Below, in pieces: positions 1-10,067 of a stretch of 64,000 nucleotides of DNA. Numbering within the stretch: the stretch's first letter is position 1; every line of letters begins with the position of its first letter. A program made the position numbers and the translations under genes. The notes under the pieces are model-generated. The model was not told where the DNA came from, ran no database searches, and was given only the letters and a program-made list of their open reading frames with translations. Source of the DNA: Allolobophora icterica (lineage: Eukaryota > Annelida > Clitellata > Crassiclitellata > Lumbricidae); contig OY744608.1 of NCBI GenBank assembly GCA_963556255.1, forward strand, positions 35,229,599 to 35,293,598, in the 5' to 3' direction.

Positions 1-47
1 CGGAAATGGAGAGGTAGGTGCATAAGAAAATGAAATCCCTATCCTTT

Positions 48-430
48 CATTCATTCATTCATTCATTCATTCATTCATTCATTCATTCATTCATTCTGGA
101 ATTTTATATAGCGCTTCTTCAAGAGACCTACTCAGAGGCAATGGCGTCACTAGGGCTGGTGTCACCCGGTGCGGTAAGTCATGATGTCACCCTTAAAAAA
201 GTGATGACTTTTTTAGGAATTCGTCTTCCAAAAAAGTTACCTTTTTTAAGGAATTCGTCTCCAAAAAAAGTGATGACTTTTTAGGAATTCCTCATCTTCC
301 AAAAATGTCATCATTTCATCTTGGGTGTCACCCCCCCCCCCTCTGATGGTGTCACCCGGTGCGGTCCGCACCCCCGCACCCACTCGTGACGCCACTGCTC
401 AGAGGCGCTCCCAGCCCAGCTACGGCTAAA
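48..430 (-). repeat. L2-like LINE 3' end with (CATT)n tail, split by a MITE
   Basis: A (CATT)n run at 48-96 is followed by ATATAGCGC and, read on the minus strand, by the end of a LINE reading frame (...WAGSASE, stop). The same tail is seen at 8627-8710 on the plus strand and at 49408-49490 on the minus strand. The copy is broken at 138/406 by the MITE annotated next; the two halves rejoin to match the uninterrupted copy at 49425-49470. Confidence 0.65.
139..397. mobile_element. hAT-type MITE, 259 bp, with 8-bp target duplication
   Basis: Terminal inverted repeats begin CAATGGCGTCAC on the left and CAGTGGCGTCAC on the right. The flanking 8-base direct repeat CTCAGAGG lies at 131-138 and 398-405. 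An 8-bp duplication and CAG-type ends are typical of hAT elements. The interior carries two or three copies of a segment like AAAAAAGTGATGACTTTTTT followed by GGAATTCGTC, and no coding capacity. It sits inside the L2-like LINE tail, whose empty site is preserved elsewhere in the window. Confidence 0.8.
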
Positions 431-520
431 TAGATGGGATTTGAGTTGTCGTAAGAAAACAGGTGAATTATTCCGGAGGAAGCAGCGTATACGGAGACTG
501 GAAGACCATTCCAGGTAGAT

Positions 521-692
521 GCAGGGGCGTGTATCCTAAGTCATTGGAGCAACCTCCCCTCCCTCCCATTTTCTTCCCCCTCCCCTTCCTCCCCCCCCGA
601 AAATAATGGCACATACACTTACAGATCTCCCCCCCCCCTATTTCTTGGATGGAGCATTTGCTCCAAGGTTTCTATGGTGTAGACGCCCCTGC
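521..692. mobile_element. small inverted-repeat element, possible MITE
   Basis: The ends GCAGGGGCGT and ACGCCCCTGC are inverted copies, and GGAGCAA recurs inverted just inside. The interior is C-rich. I could not find a convincing target duplication, so the family is unknown and the boundaries are approximate. Confidence 0.4.
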
Positions 693-1493
693 ATGTCAGC
701 TTGGATAGAATAAACGAAATTGACTGATTGGTTGTTATGGTAGCCCTTATAGACACTTTAAAAATGCATAAAACGTCGGCTTAGTAATATGGCTCCTCAA
801 GGCATAGAGAAGCAAATTATATGGCCTATCTAGCTTAGTACGATCATCCGATACAGATTGGCATTAATACCCTAAATGCAATGAACTCGATCCTCTAATA
901 AATACTCTTGTAAGCCGCTAGAAGCCTGAATGGCATAGGATCAACAGACAAACATATATGGGGGCGGGCTACCTTGAGGAAAGATCCGAACAGTATGTAA
1001 CATAAAGACCCAGCTTTACTGCTTTGTTAAAAAGGTCTATAGGCATATTATCAATTAGGTCTACTTCTGAAACTTGATTGAATATATTGGTCTGAAAATT
1101 TCTTTTGGACTTTGCAAGACTTACTCCTCGTATCGCTGACGAACCTACATCGAGTAAATAGACTATTGAATTCATTTTTCGTATGCATTAATCTACTAAC
1201 AGATAATACTAAATTTTTAAGACCTAATCGACCGGTTAATCAAGCATATCAGAACGAATCACTTACACTTGGAAATTCGTCTCCGTTCTTCCACTTCAAA
1301 CAGATTCTTCAGAACCAGCCTTCATTCATTCGTCTTCGGATATTCTTCAAGTTGTTTCAGGATAGTTCCTCTGCATGGTCACAACCTGGCACTCGGTTCT
1401 GCGGAATCTACACAAATAACACCTAATGAATTATACATAATGCATTTTCTTCTTCTTTGTCTACATAAAATGACGTCTATGGTTCAATATCTA
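693..1493. other. no gene recognised
   Basis: AT-rich unique-looking sequence. Short open frames here (for example 1112-1426) have no recognisable domain and no splice context, and I do not call them. Confidence 0.5.
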
Positions 1494-1672
1494 TCTATAC
1501 ATATAATATCCATATAGTGTCCGTCTGTCGGGGGACGCTACGTCATAAACGGGTTCTGTTCTATTGTGAAACATAAACCGTTTGTCTTGACGACGGCCTT
1601 GACGACGGCGATTACCAACGATACATATAGGCCTATAATATGACGTCATAATATGACGGGCAAATATACTAG
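1494..1672 (+). mobile_element. short Helitron-like element, copy 1
   Basis: The element starts TCTATACATATA after a host A at 1493 and ends CTAG before a host T at 1673, the A/T insertion signature of Helitrons. It contains GTGTCCGTCTGTCGG near the 5' end, resembling the start of the larger Helitron at 33619, and a TATGACGTCATA palindrome near the 3' end. A diverged copy at 4523-4710 has the same ends and order. Too short to encode anything. Confidence 0.45.
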
Positions 1673-1912
1673 TATATACATATACTTACATTATATATAT
1701 AAGTTGACGTCATATATAATTATATATAATGACGTCAAATTAGGCTTCCTTAGATTTTAGAAGCTACATTAATGGGCCTATAACTTTTTGAAAATGACGT
1801 AATAATACTATTACTTTAGACATGGGGGGGGCAGAGGATTAGACACGCAGACAACGGAAAAGAGTCCGTTTAAATATATGGTGTGGTATGCCACGTATGG
1901 TATCTGCAGCCA

Positions 1913-2050
1913 TGGGTATTTATAAAGCGCCTCTCTCAGTGCAAACAGTTCAGAGGCGCTATCAGCGTGTAAGTATGGTCCCACGCAGCATCAACTACCA
2001 AGGGAAGGGAGTTCCCTAGGGATGGGCCCACGACAGCGAAAGAGCGAGAA
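1913..2050 (-). pseudogene. L2-like LINE, C-terminal reading-frame fragment
   Basis: On the minus strand the frame reads RSFAVVGPSLGNSLPL, matching the conserved end of many LINE reverse-transcriptase frames (R-S-F-x-V-x-G-P-S-x-W-N-S-L-P). It is followed by GGCGCTTTATAAATA, the 3'-UTR signature shared with the other L2-like tails here. The expected Trp is Gly, and the copy is truncated upstream. Confidence 0.5.
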
Positions 2051-3034
2051 TGCGTCTCGCTGCCGTCCATCTGTCCATGTATATCGACAGACTTTCTGTT
2101 CGTGTCTCTGTTTCTGTCTATCGTCAACTGGTCTCTCTATACAGTCTGTCCGTCGACCTTTCTGTTGCTATTGCTTTCGTCTGTATGTTTGTCTCTCTGT
2201 CGCCCGTTGATCTTTCCTCATGTGTCACTGTTTGGGACAGAGACAGACAGAAGGACCTTACAAATTTTACTTTGATTAGGAGGCGATCTGTCACTTTTAT
2301 GTAGAACGTTCCTGAATGGTACTTTAAGTTTAAAGCGCGCTATATAAATATTCATAACACCAAAATCACGAACAACAGATGCAACAGATAAGAAGAGAAC
2401 GCACGCCATGAAATTTTCTTACTTTGATGTAATACTTCTTTTCTTATTTACTTTCATACTTGCTTCTTACTTGCATCATATTACTATTTCATTTATTTAA
2501 TGTTGAACCATACTTCCTTACTTAGGCCTACTGACCGATTATTTTCGGTCGTTAAAGTGACAATGATAAACATTTCTTTCTTACTAACTTCGATGATCGA
2601 CTGCACTCAGTTCGGGAACTGTTGTTCGTCATGTTCTTCACTATCTTTTTCGTCTTTCATCGTCTTTTCCATCGCTTTCGTCGTATTTTTCGAACATTTT
2701 CGTCGCCTTCTTTGTCTCTCCATCTGCAGCCTTCGACAGAACTGATGAGAAAACAAATAAAAATTACGTCATTTTGCGATAACGTCATATTTAGGAATTG
2801 TGACATCAAGCGACTTGAACATGAACTGTTGCAATCGCAACGGGTGTTGTAATTTTACATGAAAACTTAAGTGTCGCTATTCTACTTATTATTTAAACTG
2901 CGTATTCCATGTTACAGTAGGCCCTATAGGTCTTGCTTCAAATTAAATTATAATATGGAGTACGCAGTGTTTAAATTATGAGCACAATAATTTAGCCTCA
3001 CACTGAAAAACACGAATCATACGTAAATTTTGGT
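2051..3034. other. no gene recognised
   Basis: Low-complexity (CTGT)-rich and AT-rich sequence. It contains GCGCGCTATATAAATA at about 2334, which resembles an eroded LINE tail. Nothing else is supported. Confidence 0.4.
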
Positions 3035-3433
3035 TTATCTCGATTTATTACATTTTGTTTCGAACTGAGTTCCGTTTTGAGATGCATGCCTGTTAAGAAA
3101 CGGTGTGCTTTGACCGAATCCATCCAGGCTGATGTTCTTAGATATCATCGACTCAATGTAGTGGCGCTGTAGAAGTTCTGGGGTTAGCTTAAACGGGTGA
3201 ATATCAATCTCATAAGACTCATTATGTTTTAAGAATTCTATTTTTGATCTCTCTGAGAAAAACGAGCAGATGCGGAACATTGTTCCAAAATTAGGTCCAT
3301 CAGTTGAAGAAGCTCGTTCAACCAAGTTGGGAATCGGTTTAGACCAACTGGTCTTGTCAAGTCCGCATTGTAACGTGCGCTGTACAGCTTTACCTACCTT
3401 ACTTGAGATGCTTAATGCTAAGAAATATACCAT
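3035..3433 (-). CDS. unclassified 132-residue open frame
   Basis: An uninterrupted minus-strand frame of mixed, protein-like composition with a charged middle and no low-complexity runs. I do not recognise a domain, and no promoter or splice signals decide whether it is expressed. It could be an eroded transposon frame or chance. No function is assigned. Confidence 0.2.
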   Translation of the reverse strand: MVYFLALSISSKVGKAVQRTLQCGLDKTSWSKPIPNLVERASSTDGPNFGTMFRICSFFSERSKIEFLKHNESYEIDIHPFKLTPELLQRHYIESMISKNISLDGFGQSTPFLNRHASQNGTQFETKCNKSR

Positions 3434-3507
3434 GAGACACCTCTCAATAACGTTCCAGAGCCTTTAGGAGGTTGTTGGAAGGCTTTTAGATACATACATA
3501 TTTTTGA

Positions 3508-3533
3508 TGCGTACGTACATAAGTACGTACGCA
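3508..3533. repeat. perfect 11-bp inverted repeat
   Basis: TGCGTACGTAC and its exact complement flank a 4-base ATAA spacer, inside a CATA/CGTA-rich stretch. Probably a by-product of alternating purine-pyrimidine microsatellite sequence. Confidence 0.5.
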
Positions 3534-3878
3534 GTATGTGCATGCATGCGTACATACATATATGGGCAATGAGACTCGTAGCTCCTCTCCTTGTCCTGGA
3601 AGAAGGAGTGCTATTTTTCCAAAGAGCCGACTCATTCAATGCGGTCCTTGTTCAACCCCGTTCTCTTGTAGAGGCGCTCTGTTCGCGGAACTGTCCTGCG
3701 CATCGCTCTGCACTCGGAGGAGACAAACCAGTGAGTGAGATGATTGCATCGCATGCGACAGAGCGTGACGGATGCAGGCGATTGATGATGGAACCAAGCG
3801 TAGACTCATACAGGTTGAACATAATCTTGAACATAATATCTTGAACATATCCAGACATATGGTACGTTTCTCCGCTAG

Positions 3879-4430
3879 TTGGAATCATTCCTCTGTGAGC
3901 GCTCCCTCTGTGTGGTCCATGGGTCCTCCAGGTCCCAATGGGTCCCTGCCCCTTATGGGCTGCCCCAGGGCTCCGTCCTGGGTCCCATTCTCTATCTTAT
4001 TTACACTTCCGACCTTGCTCCCCTCCTTGCCTCATATGCCGCCTTAGCCCAGCTGTATGCTGACGATGTCCAGGTATACTTGCACCGCTCTGCCTCAGAT
4101 GCTGCTATGGTGACTCAGAACATGAGCCTGATCATGGGAGCCCTCGAGGCCTGGATGTCGTCTAATCGGTTGCGCCTCAACCCTTCTAAAATCCAATTTA
4201 TCTGGTTGGGTACCCCCCAGCAACTGGCTAAACTGGACATGGCTGCCCTCACTGCTGCTTTCCCTCACTTCGCCTTCTCCACTGTTGTTCATGACCTCGG
4301 CGTCACCTTAGATCAAGAGCTCACCTTTGCTCCCCATATCAATCACCTTAGCCGTGATTGCTTCTACCAACTGCGCCAGCTGCGTACTGTCGCTCGCTCG
4401 CTTACTGACCCGGGAATTGTGTGTGTTTAA
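3879..4430 (+). pseudogene. non-LTR retrotransposon reverse transcriptase fragment
   Basis: The frame contains GLPQGSVLGPILYLIYTSDL followed by AQLYADDVQVYLH, i.e. RT motif B and the YADD active site. It continues through the thumb (MSSNRLRLNPSKIQ, then VVHDLGVTLDQELTF). Reverse transcriptase copies element RNA into DNA. The N-terminal palm with the first catalytic Asp and the endonuclease are absent, and the frame ends about where a 'dy-C-N' motif should follow. GC content and codon use look higher than the flanks. It could be the same family as the minus-strand C-terminal fragment at 49736-50095, which would supply the missing end. Confidence 0.8.
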
Positions 4431-4522
4431 GTTGTGTGAGCCAATCTCAGCCAAGTACATAAGGTAAATAAAATTCTACATTATATCCGATATAAAACTT
4501 TAAATCACTGTATTATTTTTTA

Positions 4523-4710
4523 TCTATACATATAGTTTCCATATAGTGTCCGTCTGTCGGGTGGACGCTACGTCACAAACGGGTTCTGTTCTATTGTGAA
4601 ACATAAACCTGTCGTCTTGACGACGGCGATCTTGGCGACGGTGATAATCAACAATACATAATTATAGACCTATAATATGACGTCATAATTATGACGGGCA
4701 AATACACTAG
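4523..4710 (+). mobile_element. short Helitron-like element, copy 2
   Basis: Starts TCTATACATATAG after host A (4522) and ends CACTAG before host T (4711). It matches copy 1 at 1494-1672 through GTGTCCGTCTGTCGG, a GACGGCGAT segment, TATGACGTCAT and ATGACGGGCAAATA. Confidence 0.45.
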
Positions 4711-5135
4711 TAGTATTAATAATGTTTCAACAAATGCTGTATGAGCAATGAGCATCCTCCTGCCCCAGTGTCACAGAGCCAAAACTTGTGTGCATCTGGG
4801 TGTTTTTCGTCTTGGCTCCCGGGCCCCTGCCAATGCCTTGATTACCGTTCGGATAACCGGATGGGTCACAAATGGCGGGCTCTTGCACACACGTACATCC
4901 AACCGAGTTCCAACCATAGCAGGCAGTTTGTCAGCATGTTCAGAGTTCCTGGGCCTTGTTGCACTGAGGATAAAGAATGACGACAGAAGAAGTGAGTCGC
5001 ACACCGCAGCATACGGTTGCACTCACTATAGCTGGCAATGCCTGAAATGTACGCTAGACTATTTATTAGACTGGACTAGACTAAAGGAGTCTAGATAACA
5101 CTTTGCAATATTAAGTTCAGCTGCTTAGATTACAT
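4711..5135. other. no gene recognised
   Basis: Open frames on both strands overlap at 4741-5098 but carry no recognisable domain. The segment is GC-richer than its surroundings and may be another eroded transposon frame. Confidence 0.35.
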
Positions 5136-5260
5136 TAGATGGTATTCGTAATCTCGAGATATCTACAACGCCCAAAGAAAACAAGTTGTGAGCTACGGGA
5201 ACCAGCGTATACTTCACCAGCGCTCAGTCAGAGAAGGTCAAAAGGAGATGATCTGTAGAG
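5136..5260 (-). repeat. LINE/SINE 3' tail fragment
   Basis: On the plus strand ATTCGTAATCTCGAGATAT is followed by CAACGCCCAA and AACCAGCG, the reverse of the shared tail (AGCGCC...ATTACGATTAC) seen at 46728, 33455 and 49521. Confidence 0.45.
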
Positions 5261-5534
5261 TCAATAAAATTGTTCGAGGTGAATGCCGTAAGGGAAATTT
5301 ACCATCATACAATTCAATCCTGACCTAATTTGTTTGGCTGCAATGCTACAAACCATCTATCGCTGGCCTTTACTTTCCTTAGATGTCAACTAAATCATAA
5401 CCGTGTTATCGTGCCGCTTATCCATTAGTTTTGCATCGGATTCCCATTCGGTTTTAGTGGACTAACGTCGTAAAAGTGTTAAATGAACCCTCTAACGACT
5501 TAATGGAACGACGAACAATCACTTTCTAAATAAC
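5261..5534. other. no feature seen
   Basis: AT-rich sequence with nothing I can assign. Confidence 0.4.
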
Positions 5535-5651
5535 TTGGTTAATGCAAAGACAAGAGCGAAATTTCTTACTCAAGTCTTCGCTTCTGTGGTCGCATATGTG
5601 CACTCTGTTCGTTGTGTCATTTTGTTACTGTTTGCGGTTGCTTCAAACGGA

Positions 5652-5812
5652 GACCGTGTCGAAATTCTTCGTCATTCGAAGATTTTAAACGTCGACCGTG
5701 TTGAAATTTTTGTTCATTCGAAGATTTCAAATGTCGACTGTCTTGAAATTCTTTTTCTTTCGAATATTTCATTCGTTAATCGTCTTGAAATTCATTTGAA
5801 GATTTTAGAAAT
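5652..5812 (+). repeat. 42-bp tandem repeat, four diverged copies
   Basis: Copies begin at 5652, 5694, 5736 and about 5778, each with TTGAAATT and CATTCGAAGATTT-type cores. Because 42 is a multiple of three, the frame 5535-5816 stays open and shows a 14-residue repeat (DRVEILRHSKILNV-like). Without any other coding sign I treat it as a minisatellite rather than a gene. Confidence 0.6.
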
Positions 5813-5816
5813 TTAG

Positions 5817-6374
5817 AGGGTAGCCTGTCTTCAAATTTTGAAATCTTACACCATGACAACGTTTATAGAAGGATGACGTAAGACAAACGGCCCATAGATG
5901 ACGTCATCGTTTCAGACAAAGTTACCGTGAGAAAACAAAATGACGTATTCGCCGAATAACGTAGGGCTTGTTATTCATAATGATAAGATTATTGGTCTTG
6001 CCCTGCGCAGTCCAACAGTAATAAGGAAAGCATGTAAAATGCTTCTATCAATAAAACTTCTGGGCTCCTTGTGGGAGAGTCTCTCGGCTGGAAGGCAAAA
6101 AGCGTCCATGATTCACCGAAGTCTATTGGACCTTTTCTGTAGTTGTGGTTTCATGCTAGAATGGAATAATTAAGTTGCATATTAATCCACAAAAGCCCAC
6201 TACGGTTTCTTATTGTCAGCGATTGGAACCATTTTGTTCTATTCATTATTTTGCTTATCTACGATTGTTACCAATTGCGTTGTGTCGAATGGTTAGACGA
6301 ATATTTGATTTGATTTGATGTTCACTTTGCTGTTTGAAGGGCAATAAGTAATTTTCCACAACAGTGGCTGTGGC
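5817..6374. other. no gene recognised
   Basis: AT-rich sequence including a short unplaced frame at 5940-6173 with no recognisable domain. Confidence 0.35.
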
Positions 6375-6672
6375 CAAGGGCGCCGCCAGGCTTTAAAAAT
6401 TGGACGCACACCCCTCCCGTCTCCTCCCATCCACACCCTCTCCTGTCTGCCACTCGTAGTCATACACTGAAAATGACTCAAAGTGACTCATAAAAGTGCA
6501 GTATAACACATGCATATGATATCATGTGATATTATTTATACATACTGTATGATAAACCAAAATTACACAGTGAAAATGTCAAAAATATCGATGCGATGCC
6601 TAAACCTTATGTGGATTTGATTTGGTGGGTGAACGCACGTGCGTCCAGTGCGTCACGCTGCCGACGCCTCTG
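6375..6672. mobile_element. possible hAT MITE inside a decayed LINE
   Basis: Ends CAAGGGCGCCGCCAG and CAGAGGCGTCGGCAG are imperfect inverted copies, and GGACGCAC recurs just inside each. The flanking 8-mers GCTGTGGC and GTAGTGGC agree at 6 of 8 positions, a worn target duplication. No coding content. Confidence 0.5.
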
Positions 6673-6719
6673 GTAGTGGCTCTGTATGACTGCAATTTTG
6701 AAGGCCTGGAGATATGAAC

Positions 6720-7436
6720 TTTACTAAGGGGTTGTTAGAGTAAGAGCCGTGTTGGTAATGATTGGAGCGTGTTTGTGGAGGATAGTAGAGAGAGTGATGT
6801 TGTAGGAAGACAGGAGGTCGTCAAGAGAGGATGGAGGGATTTAGAATGAGGTCTGAAGAGGAGAGATCTTGCGTGAAGGCTTCAATGTTTATGGAGCTGA
6901 TGCGGCGGAAAGAATGAGAGACGGGATCAGGACGCGGAGTATAGATAGCATGGTAAGGCGTATGAAAAATGGGGTAATGACCGGAAGGTGCATCAAATGA
7001 GAAAGAGATATCTGGCGATAACTTAGATAGAGATGATGTGATGATGAGGTCAAGTGTGTGGTTATGACAGTGGGCGGGGAAGTTGACATGTTGGACTAGA
7101 TTAGTTGCGATAAGAGCGTGATGAATTCTGAGGCAAACGAGTCAAAAGAATATTATCAACATATAGGGCCTATGTATGTTGAAGTCTCCTGCGATCAAGA
7201 ATTCATGAAGGTTAGTGGCAGCATTGGAGAAGAGGGTGGTGAATTCTTGTGAAAAGACAGATGTGGGACTTGAGTACGAGGAACAGGAAGGGGCGGTAGA
7301 CATTGAAAATGGTTAGGATTGTGTTAGGGAGTTTTGGAGTGATTGAGGCGCATTCGAATGAGCGAAAACAGAAATCAGGCGAGTTAAGAACGGTGTAAGA
7401 TTCTGGAGTAAAAAAGCGACACTCCAACCTGTAGTG
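6720..7436 (-). pseudogene. LINE endonuclease-domain remnant
   Basis: Reading the minus strand across several frameshifts gives FNVYRPF, then EFLIAGDFNIH (the catalytic Asp-Asn motif of apurinic-type LINE endonucleases), then HTLDL and a SGHYPIF segment in place of the usual S-D-H-x-P motif. This order is diagnostic of the nicking domain of a non-LTR retrotransposon ORF2. It has in-frame stops and shifts and is not functional. It may be the 5' part of the same family as the C-terminal fragments at 17315, 44815 and 46728. Confidence 0.7.
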
Positions 7437-7654
7437 TTCGTAACGGTTGGCGATTTAGAAGGGCGGGGTAGTGACCCTTTAAATTGTTCCTAAAGATTAA
7501 CCAACATATAGGAGCCATGAAAAATGTAAAAGTGGGTCTAATACCTACACTCATACAAGCCTATGCTACTGCTATAACAGCAACTATTACAAGTATTACG
7601 AATACTATAGTATTATGCTTACTACGTCTACGTATACTAATAGGCTAGTACTAT

Positions 7655-7699
7655 ATCCACTGCTACTACTATTACTACTGCTGCTGTTGCTGCTACTGC

Positions 7700-7787
<88 letters not shown>

Positions 7788-7835
7788 ACTACTACTACTA
7801 CTACTACTACTAATAATAATAATAATAAATTCAAC
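7655..7835 (+). repeat. (CTG)n/(CTA)n compound microsatellite
   Basis: Interrupted CTG, then a long pure CTG run, then CTA and AAT units. It produces spurious poly-Leu, poly-Ser and poly-Ala frames on both strands. Confidence 0.95.
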
Positions 7836-7960
7836 AACAGCTCCTAGCATAATTTTTTAGGACTCCTGAGGGATTACATGTATTTTTAATAAGTCCTACC
7901 TTCTTCTTCAGGTCTCATCGTTTGCAATAGGCGCTAACAATGTTCCTATAAAAAAATAAC

Positions 7961-8265
7961 AATATTGGCTTTTGAGACTATCGGTTCAATTAACAGCAGT
8001 GGCCTACTTTTCATCACAGAGTTAGAGTTGAGGCGTTGTCTCTCTCGTATAACCGTGTTGACGCGAGAGAAACCAGTTATCTCTTTCAGCGCATTGCCAT
8101 CTTAATCCAACGCTTTACGCCATTGCCTTAATAGGCACTTTTGCTCCGCCAGATCTTGGCGAGTTCTAGCCGTCCCAGAATGTTTTTTATTCTACGGCTT
8201 ATTATTTTTATTTATTTTATTCCTGATATATCTGAGGTACCTCGGGGCAAAAAAATAATAATATC
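7961..8265 (+). pseudogene. RLE-type LINE, 3' end copy
   Basis: Begins with a decayed FETIGSINSSGL segment, passes through TTTCAGCGCATTGCCATC and AATCCAACGC, and ends CTGAGGTACCTCGGGGCAAA plus AAT units. The same series is found at 48540-48850, and reversed at 40600-40770. It is the C-terminus and 3'-UTR of the family represented by the longer frame at 50771-51480. Confidence 0.65.
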
Positions 8266-8485
8266 TAAAACGGCAGTAATCCAATGTTCCCTGTAAGCTG
8301 TGTTCACGCGCACGGCTTTCAAAATTGCGTGCACAGTATTTCCTCCTAGCGCACAAATTATGTCGTGAGCTTTTATTTTTATATTCGAAGTTAAATTTTT
8401 CCCATTGTTCCAGATATTGGCATATACCAGAGGCGCGTATACAGAAAATGGGGCCCTAGGCGCAAACATTTTTGGGGGCCATCGG

Positions 8486-8715
8486 GCTCGCTCCACAATT
8501 AGGCAACGCCGGGATTTCTCTATAGCTGGGCCCTCCATTTGGAATGGTCTTCCATTAGAGATTCGCCTTCTCCCTAGGGGTAACACATCTGCTTTTTACA
8601 AGCTGCTCAAGTCTAATCTCTATTGCCGTGGCTGGGCTGGGAGCGCTTCTGAGTAGGTTTCTTGAAGGTGCGCTATATTAAATTTTTGAATGAATGAATG
8701 AATGAATGAACGTGT
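8486..8715 (+). pseudogene. L2-like LINE C-terminus, 3'-UTR and (GAAT)n tail
   Basis: The frame ends RRDFSIAGPSIWNGLPLEI...FYKLLKSNLYCRGWAGSASE, then stop (8656). This is the characteristic end of a LINE ORF2 (S-I-A-G-P-S-x-W-N-x-L-P-L-E). The 3'-UTR contains GCGCTATATTAAAT and ends in (GAAT)n. It is truncated 5' and lacks RT motifs. Confidence 0.75.
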
Positions 8716-9521
8716 AGACCGAGTTTGAAACTCTGGTGGTGATTAGTCAATCACGTGCGAAAACCCACGAAGTTGAACTTGAAGCCGTTTTTGTGAGTGT
8801 TATTGACTCTGTAATTATGATTACTTATAGAAGCAATTTCAATGTGAAGTTATTTGGTTTAATGTTATATTTTATAATTGAAAAAATATTTTCATTCGTT
8901 TGGGAGCCCTCCGAGATTTGGGAGCCCTATATGCGCGCGCCTAGTGCGTCTACGTGTAAACGCGCCTCAGGGAGCCTACGATGTTCAAAGGCCTCGGACT
9001 CTTTGCACTATAGCCTGTATAGTACGGACGCTTCATGATAGCCTACATTGTACACAAGGCGTCTGTGTTTGTGGTACGTGGCCCGATGTATCAGAATATT
9101 CGACCCAAAGAAGAAGCGACACTCCGTTGTAGCCTACAAGCAGAGACGTTTACTCGGATGCATGCCAATATATACAGCCAGGCATGATTCTCCCTTTCAG
9201 GCTTTCAACAGCTGCAAACCCTTTAATGGTAGATCACTCATTTCTGGTCCATGACCATGGGTCATGCTTGTTCGTCTCTCTTTCGCTCTCTCACTCGCTC
9301 TCGTTTGTCTTTGTGTCTCCCTCTCTTTCTCTACAAAGCCAAGTGGCCTGTAGGTCAACACAATGAAATATATGACTGCAGATTTCCAGATGATGAATTA
9401 GGCCTACTCGAATGGAAAGTTTTGAGCTACGGTACGTCTATTGACAGACACAGAAATTTATGACGTTGGGCAAACCGATATTGCTAGATTAGCAGTAAAG
9501 TAGGCCTACTGTTAACTACTT
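8716..9521. other. no gene recognised
   Basis: AT-rich start, then mixed sequence. Segments near 8430-8480 and 8900-8950 look like worn inverted ends (GGGGCCC and GGGAGCCC blocks), but I could not define an element. Two TAGGCCTA palindromes occur at 9399 and 9501. Confidence 0.35.
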
Positions 9522-9758
9522 GATGAAACTGACGACGAATACGAGAAGCAGGTTTGCAAACAGTATCGTGATTTTAAATATATTGCAATCGAAAACTTTA
9601 AGGTAGGAATTTTCAAGACATTTGCCGATGTAGTGTCCTATATCCTTGACAATGAAGAATTCTGAGAGCGCAGCACGTCGATATATGTGCCATCTTTACA
9701 GGCATCTAGCATGGAGTGTGAACGTGACTTCAATCTTATGAATGCAACGAAAATGTAA
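9522..9758 (+). pseudogene. hAT transposase C-terminal remnant
   Basis: One frame reads from an acidic DETDDEYEK start to ASSMECERDFNLMNATKM and a stop. The segment matches the hAT dimerisation-domain signature (S-x-x-x-E-C-E-R-x-F-x-x-M-N). An in-frame TGA after NEEF and the substitution of the usual Gly-Phe-Ser by Asp-Phe-Asn mark it as decayed. hAT transposases cut and paste elements with 8-bp target duplications, of which several are present in this window. Confidence 0.55.
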
Positions 9759-10067
9759 TGTAATGTAAATGTAAATCTCTGAAATTTCTCAGCGCCACAC
9801 AAAAGTCACGTCAGGGAGACCAGCTTATTTGCCGGCGCTATATCAAATCAAGTCCGCAATAGCCATGTCCGCTTTGTCCGTTTCGGTGCCAGGTCAGGAA
9901 AAATGCGTAGTCTAATCGGCTTCAGGACGTTCAGGTTGACCACCTTGACTGTGTAGGCCCTAATCAGAATTAAAATATTTTTATTCTGGTCAAACACTTG
10001 ACGTAGATCATGAGTATGCTCGTGAGCAATCTCACAAAGACAGACGCGAGAAAATCTAAGCTTAAAG
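9759..10067. other. eroded repeat tail, otherwise empty
   Basis: ATGTAAATGTAAATCTC followed by TCAGCGCCAC at 9764-9805 resembles a reversed LINE/SINE tail. Nothing else is supported. Confidence 0.35.

Noticed and set aside
521..692. hAT classification for the GCAGGGGCGT inverted-repeat element
   Set aside because: No 8-bp duplication could be found at any choice of ends.
4741..5098. Two overlapping open frames of 79 and 116 codons
   Set aside because: No domain, splice signal or codon pattern favours either frame.
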